Assembly: GCF_001653235.2 (NCBI RefSeq) | Contig: NC_035792.1 | Coordinates: 1,426,001 to 1,490,000, forward strand | From: Pochonia chlamydosporia 170 | Lineage: Eukaryota > Ascomycota > Sordariomycetes > Hypocreales > Clavicipitaceae | Length of the DNA: 64,000 nucleotides | Reading direction: 5' to 3' | Shown here: positions 60,239-64,000 of the stretch, one piece after another | Position numbering within the stretch: position 1 is the stretch's first letter | Layout of the letters: each line of letters opens with the position of its first letter | Made by a program: the position numbers and the translations under genes | The notes under the pieces: model-generated | Seen by the model: only the letters and a program-made list of their open reading frames with translations | What the model was told of the DNA's origin: nothing | Databases searched by the model: none

Positions 60239-62787
60239 ATGCAATCCGGGACGCCCGATTCGAGCTCCTCCTCCCGCCGTCGCCAGCGTTTATCTACATC
60301 TCCATCAGCTTCACCCTCGAGTTCCAAGAGACCTCGATTCGTCGACTCTCCCGCAATGGCGACTGCCAGGGCGAGGGGCAAGATGCCCGAGACCGTTGAC
60401 CTGACCGAGAAGCCGTCCGCCTTTCAGCCGTATAGTGGTGCTAAGAAGCTCGTCATCAAGAATCTGCGAGCACCAGTCAGTCGCCAACCACAAATAGAGG
60501 AATACTACGCGAGAACGGAAAAGGACCTCGAGGAAGCCTTGGATGCCATCTTTTCCGGGAGGCGACCAGCCGTGCCCTTGGAGCGATTGTATAGAGGCGT
60601 TGAAGATGTGTGTAGAAGGAACAACGCCGCCAAAGTCTATCGCTTGCTCATGGACCGCATTGATAGCCACCTGCGGACGGTCGTCTTGCCAAGGATAAAA
60701 GGAACCGGGCGACCGTCAAATATGGTTGTGCTGCGAAGCGTCAGAAGAGAATGGGAAGCATGGAGCGCACAAGCAATCACCATCCGATCAACATTTAGCT
60801 ATTTGGACAGGACCTATCTTCTTCGAGAATCGCTACCGTCAATCAACGACATGACCATTGCCCATTTTAGAAGAATGGCATTTCCAGGGTCACAGTCGAC
60901 GACTAAATCACTTGGCGAAAAAGTTATTGCCGGAGTGTGCGAGATGATTGAGTATGACCGCCGAGGTGATGAACGGCTGGACTCAGTTCTGCTCAAAGAA
61001 TCGATTCGCATGATCCACGTCCTGGGTGTTTACGTCAGACACTTCGATCCAGTGTTCCTGAAGCAGTCGGATGCTTATTACAAGGAGTTTGGTGAATCGT
61101 GGAGCGGATCCAGTCTCAAGGATTATATCTCAGCATGTGAAACTCTTCTCAAAAAGGAAGAATATCGGTGCATTGCATTCAACTTTGACAGCACCACGGA
61201 GAAGCAGTTGATGGACTCGGCCCATAAAACCCTCATCGAGCAATACTCGGAGAAGTTACTACACAGTGATAGCCTGTCAAATCTGCTGTCAGACAAAGAC
61301 ACCAAGTCTATGAAGGGGCTTTACGATTTATTACGACTATCCGGCATTCAGAAGAAGATGAAGAGTCCTTGGGGCGATTATATTCGACAAACTGGCGCTG
61401 ACATTATATCGGACAAGGAAAGGGGCGACGAAATGGTTCTGCGGCTTTTAGAACTTAGACGATCATTAGATCTGATGATTCGAGACGCGTTCCAAAAAGA
61501 CGAAGATTTCCTATGGGGCATGCGCGAGGCGTTCGGCAAATTCATGAACGATCGTAAGACCGCATCATGTTGGGATACAGGCACTTCCAAGATTGGTGAA
61601 ATGACTGCCAAATACATCGACATGCTGCTGCGAGGCGGTTTGAAAGCGCTGCCAAAGGATTTGCTGTCCGATGTCAAGGATCGAGTTGCAGCGGAGAAGC
61701 AAGGGCATGCAAGTACAGCAGACGAGGATGCCGAGTTGGACAGACAACTCGACCAAGCCCTCGAGCTTTTCCGGTTTATCGAAGGCAAAGACGCGTTTGA
61801 AGCATTCTACAAGAAGGACCTGGCGCGAAGATTATTGATGGGTAGAAGCGCAAGCCAGGATGCTGAGCGAAACATGTTGACAAAACTGCGCGGCGAATGC
61901 GGATCCAACTTTACACACAACTTGGAGCAAATGTTCAAGGACCAGGAGCTTGCCAGGGACGAGATGGACTCTTATAAGCAATGGAGCGAGTCAAATCTGG
62001 AGCGCAAGCCGCCGGTAGACCTGACAGTCATGATATTATCTGCCTCTGCCTGGCCGACGTATCCTGATGTGCGAGTCAACCTGCCAGACGAGGTGGCGAC
62101 GCAGATTGAGCGATTTGACAAGCACTACAAGAACAAGCACACGGGCAGAATACTAACATGGAAGCACTCCTTGGCGCACTGCTCCATCAAAGCATCCTTT
62201 CCTAAGGGGACCAAGGAGCTCTTGGTGTCGGCCTTCCAAGCCGTGGTTCTCATGATGTTCAACAAGGAACCCGAGGGCGGTTTCTTCACCTACCAACAAA
62301 TATCAGCGGCCACCGGCCTCCAAGGCGGTGACCTGGACCGAACGCTACAATCACTCGCATGCGGCAAAGCTCGCGTCATCACTAAGCACCCCAAGGGTCG
62401 CGATGTTAACTCGACCGACACATTTACGTTCAACAAGGCATTCAGCGACCCCAAGTATCGCGTCAAGATTAACCAGATCCAGCTCAAGGAAACCAAGGAA
62501 GAGAACAAGGCTACGCACGAAAGAATTGCGCAGGACAGACGCTTCGAGACGCAGGCTGCGATTGTGCGAATCATGAAGAGCCGCAAGTCGATGGGACATG
62601 CGGAGCTCGTGGCTGAGGTTATTAATTTGACCAAGAAGCGCGGCAGTGTTGAGCCTGCCGCCATCAAGAAGGAAATCGAAAGGTACGTTGCTTGGGTTTT
62701 AGTGGTCGTGGCGTTGCTAACTGAAGTAGCCTAATTGAGAAGGATTATCTTGAAAGAGAGGATAATTCGTATACGTATCTGGCGTAG
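60239..62787 (+). CDS. CUL4: Cullin 4 ubiquitin ligase scaffold
   Basis: Two exons (60239-62682 and 62730-62787) encode 833 residues. The 47 nt intron has donor GTACGT, branch TGCTAAC and acceptor AGTAG. A Ser/Arg-rich N-terminal extension precedes AKKLVIKNLR, the Cul4 hallmark. Cullin repeats follow, then the cullin homology domain (FRFIEGKDAFEAFYKKDLAR) and the winged-helix end. The neddylation motif is IVRIMKSRK with Lys780 as acceptor. Exon 2 restores the C-terminus IESLIEKDYLERED...YTYLA; reading through the intron gives an abnormal hydrophobic end. Cul4 binds DDB1 and Rbx1 to form nuclear CRL4 ligases. In Neurospora the CUL4-DDB1 complex is needed for H3K9 methylation and DNA methylation at repeats. 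The N-terminal Met at 60239 is first in frame; Met at 60356 would also keep all conserved parts. Confidence 0.93.
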
Positions 62788-63145
62788 TTTCCGATGTCGA
62801 GCTGCGTGGCGTATGGGTTGCTTGTAGAGTTGGTGTATCATTAGTTGTGACATCTGGGCTGTGGGCGGCAATGTTAGTATATGGACGATATAATGACCCT
62901 TCAAATCAAACTGTGTCTGCACCCTTACACAAGTATACCGCAGACAGATTTTCAAGCAATTCGTGTGCAAATTCAGTATCTGTGCTAATTATCCGTCTAG
63001 TTTCCCGCCATCACAATACAGGATATACCCATCACATACCATACAAATTGAGAATCCTACACATTCCCTTTCTAACCCAATACCCAAGTACATCAGTTAC
63101 TCGCTATGCCAATCTCACACAAGTGTACAAACAATCTACACAACC
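62788..63145. other. Intergenic between convergent CUL4 and Arg/Ser-rich gene
   Basis: 358 nt between convergent stops, presumed 3' UTRs. No other feature seen. Confidence 0.6.
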
Positions 63146-64000
63146 CTAATACCGCCTCCGATACCCCGCCGGCATCATAGGATTATACCTCTCCCTACTA
63201 CCCTCCCTCCTAGGCAAAAAGTCCCTCGCCCTCCTCGGCCCCCAATTCCTATCGCTAACATCGTCGTCATACCAATCATCTACTACCTCCCGCCTGTACA
63301 TCCTATCACCCAGCAGTCTGTCCCTATCCAAATCATCATCCCCCCTTGCATAGTGATAGTCCCTCTCCCGTCTGTACGTCCTCTCCCTGCGATTATCATC
63401 CGCGATCCGAATCTGCGCCAGCGTGTCCTCCAGATCTAATCTATCCTTGTGGAGCAGCTGTCTCCCTCTGTACGCGGAGATAGCTCGCGGCGGGGTACTG
63501 GCCTGCAGTACTAACGGTCGAATGGCGTCTTCCTTGCCCGCATTGTAGGCCCTCTGGATGGCGGAGTCAAAGTCCGGACCGGGGGCTCCGATGGTGGACG
63601 GCGGCGATGGAGGGATGTTGTAGTCACGGGTTTGTTTGGTATTTTGCCGGGAAGATTGGTCGACACCGAAGTGCTCGGGGCGGTCTCTGTCTCGGCGCTG
63701 GCGTGATTTGGAGTATCGCTTGCGGTAGTACCGGCTGCTGGAGCTGATGGATGATTCGGGTGTCGTGTACTCTGCTTCGTCGGAGTCCCACGAGCCGGAG
63801 GAGGAGAGGGAGTCGCGGGAGCTGCGTGGGCTGCGGGGGGTTTCTTTGTAGGCGCGGGGAGTGCGTCTGCCGGCTGGGGTGAAGGGGCGTTGGTGTTGTG
63901 TGGACGTGGACGTGGACGTGGGCATGGAACTGGACATGGAGCTGGGGTTTGTTGACATGGGTTGGACGATTGGTCTTTGTGGCACTTTTGGTGGAGGAGG
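63146..64000 (-). CDS. Arg/Ser-rich disordered protein, 5' end beyond window
   Basis: The frame is open from the right window edge to the stop at 63146-63148, at least 284 codons. I do not recognise the family. The visible part is low complexity: a proline-rich piece at the edge, then Ser/Thr-rich stretches (STSTSTSTQ, SSRDSLSSSGSWDSDE), basic runs (RYYRKRYSKSRQRRDRDR), and a C-terminal half rich in Arg, Asp and Tyr (RRERTYRRERDYHYARGDDD), ending GYRRRY. A short more ordered segment, FDSAIQRAYNAGKEDAIRP, could be a helix. Composition suggests an RNA- or nucleus-associated disordered protein, but this is inference. Several Met residues (for example in the MSTNPSSMSSSM stretch near 63955) could be starts if the gene does not extend further. 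Confidence 0.6.
   Translation of the reverse strand, partial: PPPPKVPQRPIVQPMSTNPSSMSSSMPTSTSTSTQHQRPFTPAGRRTPRAYKETPRSPRSSRDSLSSSGSWDSDEAEYTTPESSISSSSRYYRKRYSKSRQRRDRDRPEHFGVDQSSRQNTKQTRDYNIPPSPPSTIGAPGPDFDSAIQRAYNAGKEDAIRPLVLQASTPPRAISAYRGRQLLHKDRLDLEDTLAQIRIADDNRRERTYRRERDYHYARGDDDLDRDRLLGDRMYRREVVDDWYDDDVSDRNWGPRRARDFLPRREGSRERYNPMMPAGYRRRY

Noticed and set aside
1..64000. CRISPR arrays, tRNA or rRNA genes, transposase or reverse transcriptase genes
   Set aside because: Looked for by eye on both strands. No regular repeat-spacer array, tRNA B-box with cloverleaf, or mobile-element protein was recognised; small RNAs could still be missed without a scan.

Overview
This 64 kb window comes from the nuclear genome of a filamentous ascomycete, most likely a sordariomycete of the order Hypocreales. 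The evidence is short introns (about 45-175 nt) with GTANGT-type donors, CTAAC/CTGAC branch sites and YAG acceptors, fungal-only families (Zn2Cys6 regulators, Eaf1, a YAP1-binding protein, a KP4-like secreted protein), and close resemblance of TEL1 and NUP192 to filamentous-fungal orthologues as I recall them. I cannot name the genus from the sequence. All exon structures were assembled by hand from reading frame, splice signals and family knowledge; no search was run.

Left arm (about 0.2-14 kb), accessory-type genes: an APH-fold kinase (+) tail-to-tail with a 12-TM-type MFS transporter (-), a 3.4 kb gene-poor stretch, a secreted GH18 chitinase (+), a small Zn2Cys6 regulator (+) ending in a CaaX-like tetrapeptide, a short-chain dehydrogenase (-), and a second Zn2Cys6 regulator (-). 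I see no polyketide synthase, NRPS or terpene synthase backbone, so I do not call this a biosynthetic cluster.

Centre (15-36 kb), conserved housekeeping genes: exosome subunit RRP45, the Arf-like GTPase ARL3/ARFRP1, the endosomal Na+/H+ exchanger NHX1, the NuA4 platform subunit EAF1, the Prp2 activator SPP2, a YBP1-like protein and mitochondrial DNA polymerase MIP1.

At 36-40 kb lies an island of sparse coding content holding two diverged copies of a protein family I do not recognise. The first copy has a one-base frameshift at a G run; the second is intact.

Right arm (40-64 kb): a RING protein with a candidate SUMO-interacting motif (SLX8-like), nucleoporin NUP192, the checkpoint kinase TEL1 (eight exons, complete to the last FATC residues), a tandem-domain KP4-like secreted protein with Kex2-type sites between its domains, cullin CUL4, and an arginine/serine-rich protein that runs off the right edge.

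Most of the window is ordinary fungal gene space. The parts that best repay a second look are the orphan pair at 37.0-39.4 kb, the two-domain KP4-like precursor, the CaaX-like end on a transcription factor, the in-frame 21 nt microexon of NHX1 and the ATGA-overlapping upstream ORF of EAF1.
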